Origin: Chryseobacterium culicis | Lineage (GTDB): Bacteria; Bacteroidota; Bacteroidia; Flavobacteriales; Weeksellaceae | Reading direction: 5' to 3' | Assembly: GCF_002979755.1 (NCBI RefSeq) | Contig: NZ_PCPP01000004.1 | Span: forward strand, 62,001 to 126,000 | Length of the DNA stretch: 64,000 nucleotides | Shown: positions 16,787 through 24,581 of the stretch, piece by piece | Layout of the letters: each line of letters begins with the position of its first letter | Numbering within the stretch: the stretch's first letter is position 1 | Translations under genes and position numbers: made by a program | The notes under the pieces: model-generated | The model's database searches: none | The model's input: the letters and a program-made list of their open reading frames with translations, nothing else | What the model was told of the DNA's origin: nothing

Positions 16787-16820
16787 AAAAAACAGCCTCA
16801 GATTTTTCTAAGGCTGTTTT
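16787..16820 (-). terminator. Intrinsic terminator of the hpt-adk-obg run
   Basis: AAAACAGCCT (16789-16798) pairs with AGGCTGTTTT (16811-16820) around a 12-nt loop. On the minus strand the stem is followed by T-rich sequence. Confidence 0.8.
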
Positions 16821-16868
16821 GTATGTTGCAGTTCCATTTTAAAATAAAACTGGTGAATCAATGTTTTT

Positions 16869-17852
16869 CTATCCGTGCAATTGCTTCCAGATAGCATCTT
16901 TAAGCTCCATAAGACCTTCTCCGGTAACTCCTGAGAAGAACAAAGGTTGTTTGTTTTCCGGAAACTCTGCTGCAATTTCTTTCTTCAGTTCATCATCCAA
17001 AAGGTCAGATTTTGAAACCGAAACAATGAAATCTTTATCTAAAAGTTCAGGATTGTATTCTTTCAATTCATTCTCCAGAATTTTAAACTCCTGAAAATGA
17101 TTTTCAGAATCAGCCGGAATTAAGAATAAAAGGATAGAGTTTCTTTCAATATGTCTCAGGAATCTGTGTCCTAAGCCTTTTCCTTCTGCTGCTCCTTCAA
17201 TAATCCCGGGAATATCAGCCATTACAAATGATTTGTAATTTCTGTAATCCACGATCCCAAGGTTAGGAGTCAATGTCGTAAACGCGTAGTTTGCAATTTT
17301 GGGTTTTGCTGCAGAAACAGAGGCTAAAAGTGTAGATTTTCCGGCATTTGGAAACCCAACTAACCCTACATCAGCCAAAATTTTAAGCTCGAAGACAACA
17401 TAGCCTTCTTCACCGTCCATTCCGGGTTGAGCAAATCTTGGAGTCTGATTGGTAGAAGATTTGAAAAATTCGTTTCCTTTTCCACCTTTCCCTCCTTGCA
17501 TCAAAATTATTTCCTGCTTGTCATCAAGGATTTCTCCGATAATTTCACCTTCTTCATTTTTAGCGATAGTCCCAATGGGAACATCGATATAAATATCAGA
17601 ACCGTCAGCTCCTGTCAGCTGGTTTTTTGCTCCGTTTTCACCTCGTTCTGCTTTTATGTGACGGGTGTATCGAAGTGGAAGTAAAGTCCATTCATTAGCA
17701 TTTCCTCTCATGATGACATGGCCTCCACGACCTCCGTCGCCTCCGTCAGGACCTCCTTTAGGAATATACTTTTCACGGCGAAGGTGGGCAGAACCAGCAC
17801 CTCCGTGTCCGCTTTTACAATGGATCTTTACGTAATCTACAAAGTTAGACAT
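16869..17852 (-). CDS. obg: GTPase Obg/CgtA
   Basis: A 327-residue ribosome-associated GTPase needed for 50S assembly and stress control. Residues 1 to about 158 are the Gly-rich Obg fold (KSGHGGAGSAHLRREKYIPK, GGPDGGDGGRGGHV). The G domain follows with G1 GFPNAGKST, G2 around YAFTTLTPNLG, G3 DIPGIIEGAAEGKGLG and G5 FFSGVTGEGL. G4 reads SKSD rather than NKxD, a variant I believe is usual in this phylum. No C-terminal OCT domain is present, as expected from the length. It follows adk (64 bp) and hpt on the same strand. Confidence 0.95.
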   Translation of the reverse strand: MSNFVDYVKIHCKSGHGGAGSAHLRREKYIPKGGPDGGDGGRGGHVIMRGNANEWTLLPLRYTRHIKAERGENGAKNQLTGADGSDIYIDVPIGTIAKNEEGEIIGEILDDKQEIILMQGGKGGKGNEFFKSSTNQTPRFAQPGMDGEEGYVVFELKILADVGLVGFPNAGKSTLLASVSAAKPKIANYAFTTLTPNLGIVDYRNYKSFVMADIPGIIEGAAEGKGLGHRFLRHIERNSILLFLIPADSENHFQEFKILENELKEYNPELLDKDFIVSVSKSDLLDDELKKEIAAEFPENKQPLFFSGVTGEGLMELKDAIWKQLHG

Positions 17853-17877
17853 ATAGTATTTGTTACGAGTTGCGAGC

Positions 17878-17903
17878 TACGGGACGAAAATACGAATCCC
17901 GTA
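17878..17903. repeat. Intergenic hairpin between adk and obg
   Basis: TACGGGA (17878-17884) pairs with TCCCGTA (17897-17903), within a run of stuttering words (TACGAG, GCGAGCTACGGG, ATCCCGTATCCCGAATC). It looks like a degenerate dispersed repeat, not a terminator: no T run follows on the minus strand. Confidence 0.5.
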
Positions 17904-17916
17904 TCCCGAATCTCGA

Positions 17917-18495
17917 TTATTTAATTTTCTCTACCTCAGCGAAAAGTTTTTGGGAAATCTCATCAATTTCTCCAACACCGTTTACCTCTACATATTTACC
18001 CTGCTGCTTATAAAGCTCGGCAACTTCTGCTGTTTTAGTATAATATTCTTTAATTCTGTTTTCAATGATCTCTACATTGCTGTCGTCTGATCTTCCGCTG
18101 GTTTCTCCTCTTTTCAGAAGTCTTTCAACCAAAATAGTGTCCTCTACTACCAATGAAAGACAGATATCAATATCGTCATTCAATACTTCTTTAACGATAG
18201 TTTCCAAAGCTTCTGTCTGAGCAGTTGTTCTTGGGTATCCGTCAAAAATAAAACCATTGGTATCAGTAGGTTTTTTGATCTCGTCGATCAGCATATCTGT
18301 TGTTACCTGATCCGGAACCAATTCTCCCTTATCGATGTATGACTTAGCCAGTTTTCCAAGTTCAGTGTCGTTTTTCATGTTGTATCTGAAAAGATCACCT
18401 GTTGAAACCTGTTTTAAATTGAATTTTTCGATTAGATTCTGAGCTTGTGTTCCTTTTCCACTTCCTGGAGGGCCGAACAGAACAATGTTTATCAT
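17917..18495 (-). CDS. adk: Adenylate kinase
   Basis: A 192-residue enzyme catalysing ATP + AMP = 2 ADP in the cytoplasm. The P-loop is GPPGSGKGTQ (8-17), the NMP-binding region is QVSTGDLFRYNM, and FDGYPRTTAQTEAL follows. The LID segment (ERLLKRGETSGRSDDSNVEI) is short and has no zinc-binding cysteines, as in short-type bacterial enzymes. It starts at the ATG at 18495. It lies between hpt and obg on the minus strand, an arrangement common in Flavobacteriia. Confidence 0.96.
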   Translation of the reverse strand: MINIVLFGPPGSGKGTQAQNLIEKFNLKQVSTGDLFRYNMKNDTELGKLAKSYIDKGELVPDQVTTDMLIDEIKKPTDTNGFIFDGYPRTTAQTEALETIVKEVLNDDIDICLSLVVEDTILVERLLKRGETSGRSDDSNVEIIENRIKEYYTKTAEVAELYKQQGKYVEVNGVGEIDEISQKLFAEVEKIK

Positions 18496-18529
18496 AATGT
18501 TGATACGCTTCCAGCCGTTAGTAATACAC

Positions 18530-18600
18530 TGTTGGCTTTTAGCTTTTTTAAGTTAATATTTTACTTTTATTTCGATTAAGTTTAAAGCTAACAGCCAATA
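18530..18600. repeat. Intergenic inverted repeat between hpt and adk
   Basis: TGTTGGCTTTTAGCTTT (18530-18546) and AAAGCTAACAGCCAATA (18584-18600) are near-perfect inverse complements (15 of 17) around a 37-nt AT-rich spacer. Nothing coding is seen. Confidence 0.6.
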
Positions 18601-18621
18601 GCCAGTAGCTAATGACAATAA

Positions 18622-19176
18622 TTAATGGTTGATTTGTCCGTCTTCCAATTGATATAAATTAGGTAGGTTTCTTCCCAATTCATCATAATCAAGGCCGTAC
18701 CCAAGTACAAATTTGTTTGGAATTTCCATTCCGATATAATCCAGCTTGAAATCCTTTTTGTAAATCTCAGGTTTTAGTAAGAAACTAGCCAGCTTTACAG
18801 ATTTAGGACGTTGTGTTTCCTTAAAATATTTGAAAAGACTTTCAACCGTATTTCCTGTATCTACGATGTCTTCTACAAGAATAATGTGACGGTCTCTTAC
18901 ATCTTTAGTCAACTCCATTTTCTGATAAACAATCCCTGTAGATTCAGTTCCAACATAAGAACTCATTTGAATGAAGGCAATTTCGCATTCCCCCGGGTAA
19001 TATTTTAAAAGATCTGAGAAGAACATTACCACCCCATTTAAAACACCAATGAAAACAGGTACTTCATCTTTGTAATCTTCATAAATTCTTAACGCTGTCT
19101 CTTTTACAATTTCCTGAATTTCGGCATCCTTTAAATAAGGAACGAAAGTTTTGTCGTGAACTTTAATGCTTTCCAT
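18622..19176 (-). CDS. hpt: Hypoxanthine phosphoribosyltransferase
   Basis: A 184-residue purine-salvage enzyme that converts hypoxanthine or guanine and PRPP to IMP or GMP. The PRPP loop reads IILVEDIVDTGNTV. Other blocks are FIGVLNGVVMFFSDLL (PPi loop region) and FVLGYGLDYDELGRNLPNL near the C-terminus, which binds the purine. The start is placed at the ATG at 19176: the in-frame TTG at 19197 lies inside the likely -7 promoter element and cannot be translated from that promoter. It is first in the hpt-adk-obg run, which links purine salvage with nucleotide balance. Confidence 0.94.
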   Translation of the reverse strand: MESIKVHDKTFVPYLKDAEIQEIVKETALRIYEDYKDEVPVFIGVLNGVVMFFSDLLKYYPGECEIAFIQMSSYVGTESTGIVYQKMELTKDVRDRHIILVEDIVDTGNTVESLFKYFKETQRPKSVKLASFLLKPEIYKKDFKLDYIGMEIPNKFVLGYGLDYDELGRNLPNLYQLEDGQINH

Positions 19177-19194
19177 AAAATTTTTAGTAGGAGG

Positions 19195-19202
19195 CAAAGT
19201 TA
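19195..19202 (-). promoter_or_regulatory. Candidate -7 element of hpt
   Basis: On the minus strand this reads TAACTTTG, 18 bp before the hpt ATG. Its position rules out the upstream TTG as start codon. Confidence 0.6.
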
Positions 19203-19458
19203 CGTATTTTTGATTAAAATACTTTCCTGTTTTTATCAGTTTGAAAAGTTTGGTGGTTTCAGGACTGTAGAATTGAATAATGAGATGAAGTCTGTTTAAA
19301 TCATAATAAGGGTGAGCCTTTTTATGGGATAGAAAGGTATAGCTTCAAAAAAAGGACTTTGGAAATGATTCAGAAAAATAAGTGTTTAAAAAAGGAGCAG
19401 AAGAAGGGATGATAAATGTCCTGATTATGAATGAAAAGTGAATGTTCTCAAAAATTAC

Positions 19459-19466
19459 TATCTTTG
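19459..19466 (+). promoter_or_regulatory. Candidate -7 element of the ABC-F gene
   Basis: TATCTTTG matches TAnnTTTG and lies 107 bp before the ABC-F start, implying an untranslated leader of about 100 nt, unusually long for this window. The rest of the interval back to hpt (19203-19458) is AT-rich with nothing recognised. Confidence 0.5.
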
Positions 19467-19500
19467 TTCTTTCAAAACCCAAAATACAGACATGTAGGAT

Positions 19501-19575
19501 ATCATTTCTTTCAGATTCAATAAGACGGTAACAAAGATGTTGCTGGTGTTCAACCATTATTAAGAAAGAAATCAT
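19501..19575 (+). promoter_or_regulatory. Attenuator-like leader of the ABC-F gene
   Basis: ATCATTTCTTTC (19501-19512) can pair with GAAAGAAATCAT (19564-19575), 11 of 12 bases. The right arm covers the region just before the ABC-F start and the first two bases of its ATG (19574-19576). Between the arms lies a small reading frame, ATG 19537 to TAA 19563, encoding MLLVFNHY and ending one base before the right arm. Pairing would hide the initiation region; a ribosome stalled on the small frame would open it. This is the layout of translational attenuators known for some antibiotic-resistance genes, including ABC-F genes. It is read from sequence only. Confidence 0.4.
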
Positions 19576-21163
19576 GATTTTACTGCAAAATATATCCTTT
19601 GGGTTTCCGGGAGGAAATCTTCTATTTAATCATATCAATTTAACAATACAATCTCACACCAAATCAGCTTTGGTGGGAAGCAACGGCATGGGGAAATCAA
19701 CCCTGTTGAAAATGATTGCTGGCGAAATACAGCCTTTAAACGGCAATATCAATATCCATGGTGATATTTTTTATGTTCCTCAGATGTTCGGGAATTGTAA
19801 TCATCTTAGCATTGCTGAATGTCTGAAAATAGATCAGAAACTTCACGCTCTCCAAAAAATTACTGAAGGAGAGGTGGATGAAATTTATTTTGAAATTCTC
19901 AATGACGATTGGGATATTGAAGAGCGTTGCCAGCATGCCCTGGAACATTGGAACCTCGATAATTTTGAATTAACTCAAAAGCTGGAAGGCTTGAGTGGCG
20001 GTCAGAAAACCAAGGTCTTTCTTGCCGGAATTGAGATCAGCCAACCTGATAGTATCATATTGGATGAACCTACCAATCATCTGGATCTTGACGGAAGGAA
20101 GCTCCTGTATGACCTTATTGACAAAACAGATGCAACAGTTGTTATTGTAAGCCACGACCGTACCTTGCTCAACCTCGTTGATGTCATATTTGAGTTAAGT
20201 AATCAGGGAATTGCATCTTATGGAGGGAACTACGATTTCTATGCTGAGCAAAAAGAAGTGGAGGAGGAAGCTTTGCATAATGATATTCATTCGAAAGAAA
20301 GAGCTCTGAAAAAAGCCAAAGAAAAGGAAAGGGAAACCCTGGAACGAAAACAAAAACTGGATGCAAGAGGTAAAGGAAAGCAGGAAAAATCAGGAGTAGC
20401 GAGGATTATGATGAATACGCTTCGTAATAATGCTGAAAAAAACAGTTCAAAACTGAAAAGTGTACACGCTGAGAAAATCAGTGGTATTTCTGATGATTTG
20501 AGAGACCTGCGTTACTCTTTAAAAAATTCGGATCAGATGAAAGTGAATTTTAATGATTCCAATCTGCATTCAGGAAAAATACTTGTGGCTGCTGAAGCTA
20601 TTAACTTCAATTATGGAAAGGAAAAACTCTGGAAAGAAAATATCAGCCTTGAGTTGCGAAGCGGCGATAGAATTTCAGTTAAGGGTTCCAATGGCTCCGG
20701 AAAAACTACGCTGATTAAGCTTCTGCTGGGAAATAGTAAGCCTTCGGAAGGGAAAATAACAAGGGCAGAATTCAACAGTATCTATATCGATCAGGAGTAT
20801 TCTCTGATTGATCATGATTCAACTCTTTATGATTTTGTTCAGACTTTCAATGACAGTGCATTACAGGAATCTGAAGTGAAAACATTATTGTCAAGATTTT
20901 TGTTTTGGAAAGATAGCTGGGACAAAAAATGTGGAATGCTGAGTGGAGGTGAACGTTTGCGGTTGCTTCTTTGCGGACTTTCCATCAGCAATAAGGCACC
21001 TGATATGATTATTCTTGATGAACCTACCAATAACCTGGATCTGCAAAATGTAGAAATTCTCACCAGTTCTATCAAAGATTATCACGGAACTCTGCTGGTG
21101 ATTTCGCATGATGAAGTTTTTCTTGAAGAGATTGGTGTGAATAGTGAGGTTTTGTTGGATTAA
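19574..21163 (+). CDS. ABC-F family ATPase (ribosome-associated, no membrane domain)
   Basis: A 529-residue protein of two nucleotide-binding domains and no membrane segments. NBD1 has GSNGMGKST (about 36-44), LSGGQ (about 139) and LDEPTNHLDLDG. NBD2 has GSNGSGKTT, LSGGERLRL and LDEPTNNLDLQN. The inter-domain linker (about 225-310) is a long Lys/Glu/Arg-rich helical pair, where ABC-F proteins contact the P-site tRNA and peptidyl-transferase centre. ABC-F proteins either protect ribosomes from antibiotics or act as translation factors; the subfamily cannot be decided by eye. The unusual leader, with a short peptide frame and a start-codon-sequestering hairpin, favours inducible, resistance-like control. 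The gene appears to be transcribed alone. Confidence 0.85.
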   Translation: MILLQNISFGFPGGNLLFNHINLTIQSHTKSALVGSNGMGKSTLLKMIAGEIQPLNGNINIHGDIFYVPQMFGNCNHLSIAECLKIDQKLHALQKITEGEVDEIYFEILNDDWDIEERCQHALEHWNLDNFELTQKLEGLSGGQKTKVFLAGIEISQPDSIILDEPTNHLDLDGRKLLYDLIDKTDATVVIVSHDRTLLNLVDVIFELSNQGIASYGGNYDFYAEQKEVEEEALHNDIHSKERALKKAKEKERETLERKQKLDARGKGKQEKSGVARIMMNTLRNNAEKNSSKLKSVHAEKISGISDDLRDLRYSLKNSDQMKVNFNDSNLHSGKILVAAEAINFNYGKEKLWKENISLELRSGDRISVKGSNGSGKTTLIKLLLGNSKPSEGKITRAEFNSIYIDQEYSLIDHDSTLYDFVQTFNDSALQESEVKTLLSRFLFWKDSWDKKCGMLSGGERLRLLLCGLSISNKAPDMIILDEPTNNLDLQNVEILTSSIKDYHGTLLVISHDEVFLEEIGVNSEVLLD

Positions 21164-21183
21164 TAACTATATTCATCCTTTGT

Positions 21184-21320
21184 CATTCCGTAGGAAGCTA
21201 AATATTATGGGATTTCTGCGAAATGCTAATTATTTATTTTCTGCGAATGAACATTGTAGTTAGTATTCAATAGGGATGGGCTTTAGCCCGTCTTTAAATA
21301 TAGAATAAGAATCTATCGGC
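21184..21320. repeat. Intergenic dispersed-repeat words after the ABC-F gene
   Basis: The gap holds GTCATTCCGTAGGAAGC (from 21182) and two GGCTTTAGCC words (21283 region in GGGCTTTAGCCC, then CGGCTTTAGCC near 21318). Such words recur between genes in many Bacteroidota. No coding frame was seen. Confidence 0.45.
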
Positions 21321-21340
21321 TTTAGCCAAAACCTATCATA

Positions 21341-21373
21341 AAAAAATCTGGAAATCAATTTCCAGGTTTTTTA
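21341..21373. terminator. Bidirectional terminator between ABC-F and HEAT-repeat genes
   Basis: CTGGAAA (21348-21354), loop TCAA, TTTCCAG (21359-21365), extended by A/T pairs on both sides. Confidence 0.88.
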
Positions 21374-21392
21374 TTTTTATATGAAAAAAAGA

Positions 21393-21911
21393 TTATTTCT
21401 TCGTTTTCTTAATCGCATCCAGATAAATCTTTTTAATACTGTTTTTCTCTTCCTTTTCACTGATATTTTCAAGAGCTGGAAGTAGAGTCGTATTATGCTT
21501 AGTCTTCAGTTTCAAAACTTCTCCCAAGGCAAATGCTGCACTCCAGCGTACCACAGTTCCTTCATGTTCTGTGTTACCCAAAAGGTTGCTGATGGCCTGA
21601 TCCAGATTTTCAGGGAATAAATGAGCGGTATTTCCTATTACTTTGGCACTTTCCCATTTTATTCTGGGTGCTTTTTCAGTAAGCGTTTGGGTAACAAATA
21701 AAAATATGGTTTCATCTGCAAGGTTGGGATTCTGTTTCGTAGCATATTCCAAGGCTTCTATGCAGGTGGCTTTTGCAGGATCTTTTGATTTCTCAGCGAA
21801 AGCAATCACTTCATCAGCAGGCAAAGAAGAATCAATAATCCATTGGCTGATGATTTCTACTTTTTCCTTTGATTTTACAGTTTTGTCTTTTATAAGTTCT
21901 TCTATGGTCAC
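21393..21911 (-). CDS. HEAT-repeat-like protein
   Basis: A 172-residue, all-helical cytoplasmic protein with no signal peptide. Helix pairs of about 35 residues can be followed: IISQWIIDSSLPADEVIAFA, CIEALEYATKQNPNLADETI, WESAKVIGNTAHLFPENLD and WSAAFALGEVLKLKTKHN. The WxSAAFALGEVL and WESAKVIGNTA wording is typical of HEAT or PBS-lyase-like repeats. Such proteins are usually scaffolds or part of lyase/kinase regulation; no catalytic residue is visible. It is the last of a minus-strand series (24449 to 21393) of four genes, and a dispersed-repeat word lies in the gap upstream. The function is unknown. Confidence 0.6.
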   Translation of the reverse strand: MTIEELIKDKTVKSKEKVEIISQWIIDSSLPADEVIAFAEKSKDPAKATCIEALEYATKQNPNLADETIFLFVTQTLTEKAPRIKWESAKVIGNTAHLFPENLDQAISNLLGNTEHEGTVVRWSAAFALGEVLKLKTKHNTTLLPALENISEKEEKNSIKKIYLDAIKKTKK

Positions 21912-21965
21912 AGGTATTGATTTTTTTTAGTGTCCTAAATTAATAATTCTGCTGAAAGTAACATA

Positions 21966-22000
21966 ACCTTTGTCACTGCGAGCAAAGCGAAGCAATCTCT
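21966..22000. repeat. Short interspersed word (CACTGCGAGCAAAGCGAAGC type)
   Basis: The gap carries TGTCACTGCGAGCAAAGCGA followed by AGCAATCTC. This is one version of a 'GTCATTGCGAGGAGCGAAGCAATCTC'-like word found between genes in very diverse bacteria. It is non-coding and overlaps the end of the kinase-like gene by two bases at most. Confidence 0.5.
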
Positions 22001-22544
22001 ATATAGTCTGTTTTATTTTATTCAGAATAATATCCATCTTCTGGTGCAGTTCATAATCACCTGAAAGCTCAATCAAAGGAGTATTCATCCCGGACAGCCA
22101 TTCCAAATGGGCTTTTAAAGTTCTGTTCGCAATACCGGTATTGTGATCGTAATCTTTAGCCCAATCCATAAACTCCTGGAACTTTTTAGCTCTTTCCGGG
22201 CTGGTAATCATTTCATCACCATATCTTTCGTATTCCCTTTTTCTCAGTCTTTCCATCCTGAGTTCAGAAGGCAGATAGAGAAATATAATCAGATCGAATG
22301 CCGGAAATATATTTTCACCCCAATGAATGATTGAACCTCCAAAAATCCAGCTGTCTGTGGAGTGAAGTTTATCTGAAACAACTGCGTTTCTTATTTCCGG
22401 ATCTTGTCTTTCTGTAAAAGGATTTGATGTGGTAAGCCAGAAAAAATCATCACTGTCGAAATATTCAATATGGAGTTCCTCAGACAATACCTTCCCTAAT
22501 GTTGTAACTCCGGAGCCGGAAGCTCCGAAAATATGTATTCTCAT
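21999..22544 (-). CDS. P-loop kinase-like ATPase with unusual Walker A
   Basis: A 181-residue protein if started at the ATG at 22544 (MRIHIFGASGSGVTTLGK); a longer frame from 22595 would add 17 residues before this natural beta strand. The P-loop reads GASGSGVTT, so the usual Walker A lysine is replaced by Val. The rest is kinase-like: a DSDDFFWL acidic site, WIFGGS, LIIFLYLPSELRMERLRKRE (arginine-rich lid), and ITSPERAKKFQEFMDWA. Small P-loop proteins of this type (adenylate-kinase or FlaR-like) occur widely, and I recall the Val variant in relatives, but I cannot confirm it here. The substrate is unknown. Confidence 0.65.
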   Translation of the reverse strand: MRIHIFGASGSGVTTLGKVLSEELHIEYFDSDDFFWLTTSNPFTERQDPEIRNAVVSDKLHSTDSWIFGGSIIHWGENIFPAFDLIIFLYLPSELRMERLRKREYERYGDEMITSPERAKKFQEFMDWAKDYDHNTGIANRTLKAHLEWLSGMNTPLIELSGDYELHQKMDIILNKIKQTI

Positions 22545-22576
22545 GGTTTTTAATTTTATAAAATCTGCGGGAATTT

Positions 22577-23503
22577 TTAATGTTTTGAAATCCAATGATC
22601 AATTTCATCCAATACCTGCTCCCGTATTTCCTCATTCAAAATCTCATGACGCATTTCCGGATAGATCTTCACGTCCACATGCTGAAAACCGTCAGTCTTT
22701 AAGTTGTTCACGGTATGCATTACCCCTTTTCCAAAATCGCCAATCGGATCATTCTGACCACTTACAAATAAAAAAGGAAATGACTTTGAAATAGAAGATG
22801 CCCAGTTTCTCGCTGTAGCCTTTTTATAAATGGTAAACAAAGTATAAAAAGCATTATGAGTAAACGGAATACCACAAAGTTCATCCTGCTCAAAAGCTTT
22901 TCTGTTGTTAGGATTTACACTGAGCCAGCTGGTATCACTGAAATCTTTATCCTTTTTAAAATGCTTGTTATTGACACTCGTAAAAACAGAATTCAAAAAA
23001 GTACGATGACGTGGGGCGATGGCATTGGTTAATGATAAATAAGCTCTCAATAGATCTATTCCTAGTAAAGGTCCTCCAGTTCCCGTAATGATAGCTCCTG
23101 CAAACTTAGTGCTAGCCTTTTGAAGGAGACAACGGGTGATAAAAGATCCCATCGAATGACCCATAATAAAATGAGGAACCTCTGGAAACTGCTCTGCAAG
23201 ATGATCTGCCATCATTTCTGCATCTGCAACAAGCCTTTCATCCGGTTTTTCAAGCTGAAAAAAACCAATATCTTTTTTCTCTTTAACAGATTTTCCGTGT
23301 CCCAAATGATCATACGTCAATACAGCAATCCCATGAGCTGCAAAATATTCTGCAATCTCTGTGTACCTTCCACTGTGTTCCTGCATGCCGTGAACGATAA
23401 GTAGCGTGGCTTTTGCTGTTTCTGGTGAAAACAGGGTGTGGAAAAGTTGAGAGTTGGTGTCTGTTTTTGAGGGTAAATACGCAGATTTTTGTGATGGTTT
23501 CAT
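22577..23503 (-). CDS. Alpha/beta hydrolase, monoacylglycerol-lipase type
   Basis: A 308-residue serine hydrolase of the S33/Hydrolase_4 (lysophospholipase or monoglyceride lipase) group. The nucleophile elbow GHSMGS holds Ser117. HGMQEHSGRY (about 38-47) supplies the oxyanion region, and YDHLGHGKS follows. The acid is probably the Asp of SGQNDPIGDFGKG, and the His lies in MRHEILNE near the C-terminus. No signal peptide is seen, so it is probably cytoplasmic. It lies 32 bp upstream of the P-loop gene on the same strand. The natural substrate is likely a lipid ester; this is inference from the family. Confidence 0.85.
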   Translation of the reverse strand: MKPSQKSAYLPSKTDTNSQLFHTLFSPETAKATLLIVHGMQEHSGRYTEIAEYFAAHGIAVLTYDHLGHGKSVKEKKDIGFFQLEKPDERLVADAEMMADHLAEQFPEVPHFIMGHSMGSFITRCLLQKASTKFAGAIITGTGGPLLGIDLLRAYLSLTNAIAPRHRTFLNSVFTSVNNKHFKKDKDFSDTSWLSVNPNNRKAFEQDELCGIPFTHNAFYTLFTIYKKATARNWASSISKSFPFLFVSGQNDPIGDFGKGVMHTVNNLKTDGFQHVDVKIYPEMRHEILNEEIREQVLDEIDHWISKH

Positions 23504-23597
23504 AGTAATTAATCAATCAGATGTATCCTTAAGCTGACAATCAAATATAAAAATATATTGTTTTAAAATTAAAGTCAAATTAAAACTTATTTAATCT

Positions 23598-24449
23598 TTA
23601 CTTTTTAAATTTTTCAAATCCAGTAAACAAAAACCAAGTTATATTAGATACAATGAGTAAAATAATTGTCCAAATTAGACTGGTTCCTGTTCTTGTTTCA
23701 TAGGTTCCTGTCTCTTCTCTAAGAATAATTAAATCATTAGTATTTATTCCTGCATTTTCTAGTGTTTCTCTGTAATCATCAACCTCTCCAATAGACATTT
23801 TTTTTAGGAATTTTGTTTCAAAATAATGCTTCTTAAATTGAACTTCTGACGAATCAATAAAATTAAAAATTAATTTTTCCTGCTTGTTCTTATTATCAAA
23901 GACCCGATTGCTGAATTTTTGACCAATCAGTAATCCCATCCATAATTTATTTGATTCGTTAAATGTTTTTCTTTTATTTATAATAGGAGAGACATAATAA
24001 CACCCTACGCCAATTTCATTTCCTCTATCAACACTTGATTTAGATACAGAGAATCTATAGTTAAGTTTATCAACTTCTGCATTTTGTATTGAATAATATA
24101 AAGTCTTCGGCTTCATAAATATCTCATCAGGGTTATTTAAATAAGTTATTTCACCATTTTTCCTATTTAAGTAAAACGTAAAAGTTATAATTGGAGCTGT
24201 TAATAGAAAAAAAAATATAAATAGAGAAAATGAATATTGTTTTTCACTAATGATAAGTAGTTTAAGTTTCTTTCTTACAACAAACCAGACAAGAATTAGT
24301 GAAGTCATTATAGGAATCCAATATCCAAAATATGAGTCATCAATTTCTAAATATGTATTTTGAAACCAATAAATTATTGAAAACAAAATGAAATAGGTGA
24401 TTGAAGTGATAAGATAGGGAAGAATGATTCTATTTAATTTTTCTTTCAT
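23598..24449 (-). CDS. Unrecognised four-TM membrane protein
   Basis: I do not recognise this 283-residue protein. Hydrophobic segments lie at about residues 11-30 (ILPYLITSITYFILFSIIYW), 42-58 (YWIPIMTSLILVWFVV), 74-93 (YSFSLFIFFFLLTAPIITFT) and 258-277 near the C-terminus (SLIWTIILLIVSNITWFLFT). A soluble domain of about 160 residues sits between the third and fourth. In it are YYVSPIINKRKTFNESN and MSIGEVDDYRETLENAGINT. The region is AT-rich and Lys/Asn-rich compared with its neighbours, which may indicate a recently acquired or fast-evolving gene. It is divergent from purA. Confidence 0.6.
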   Translation of the reverse strand: MKEKLNRIILPYLITSITYFILFSIIYWFQNTYLEIDDSYFGYWIPIMTSLILVWFVVRKKLKLLIISEKQYSFSLFIFFFLLTAPIITFTFYLNRKNGEITYLNNPDEIFMKPKTLYYSIQNAEVDKLNYRFSVSKSSVDRGNEIGVGCYYVSPIINKRKTFNESNKLWMGLLIGQKFSNRVFDNKNKQEKLIFNFIDSSEVQFKKHYFETKFLKKMSIGEVDDYRETLENAGINTNDLIILREETGTYETRTGTSLIWTIILLIVSNITWFLFTGFEKFKK

Positions 24450-24523
24450 GATGGGATTAAAAGTAACAAAAAAAATATAATCCCATGATTTTCACCCCAA
24501 CCCAAAATAAATATCCTCTAGAA

Positions 24524-24555
24524 TTTGGTCGTCATTTTTTTTAAAAGTAATTTTG
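24524..24555 (+). promoter_or_regulatory. Promoter of purA
   Basis: TTTG (24524-24527), 20-bp gap, TAATTTTG (24548-24555): a full match to the Bacteroidota -33/-7 promoter. It lies 26 bp before the purA ATG. Confidence 0.75.
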
Positions 24556-24581
24556 CACGAATCTAAAAACAAAAGTAAAAT

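Noticed and set aside
19492..19497. ATGTAG as a functional minimal leader frame
   Set aside because: A start-stop pair of this kind occurs by chance often; the MLLVFNHY frame is the better candidate.
19345..19575. Reverse-strand 76-residue frame between hpt and ABC-F
   Set aside because: No recognisable protein character; overlaps the ABC-F leader on the opposite strand.
21999..22595. Start at 22595 for the P-loop gene
   Set aside because: The added 17 residues precede a natural beta strand and overlap the upstream gene's end.
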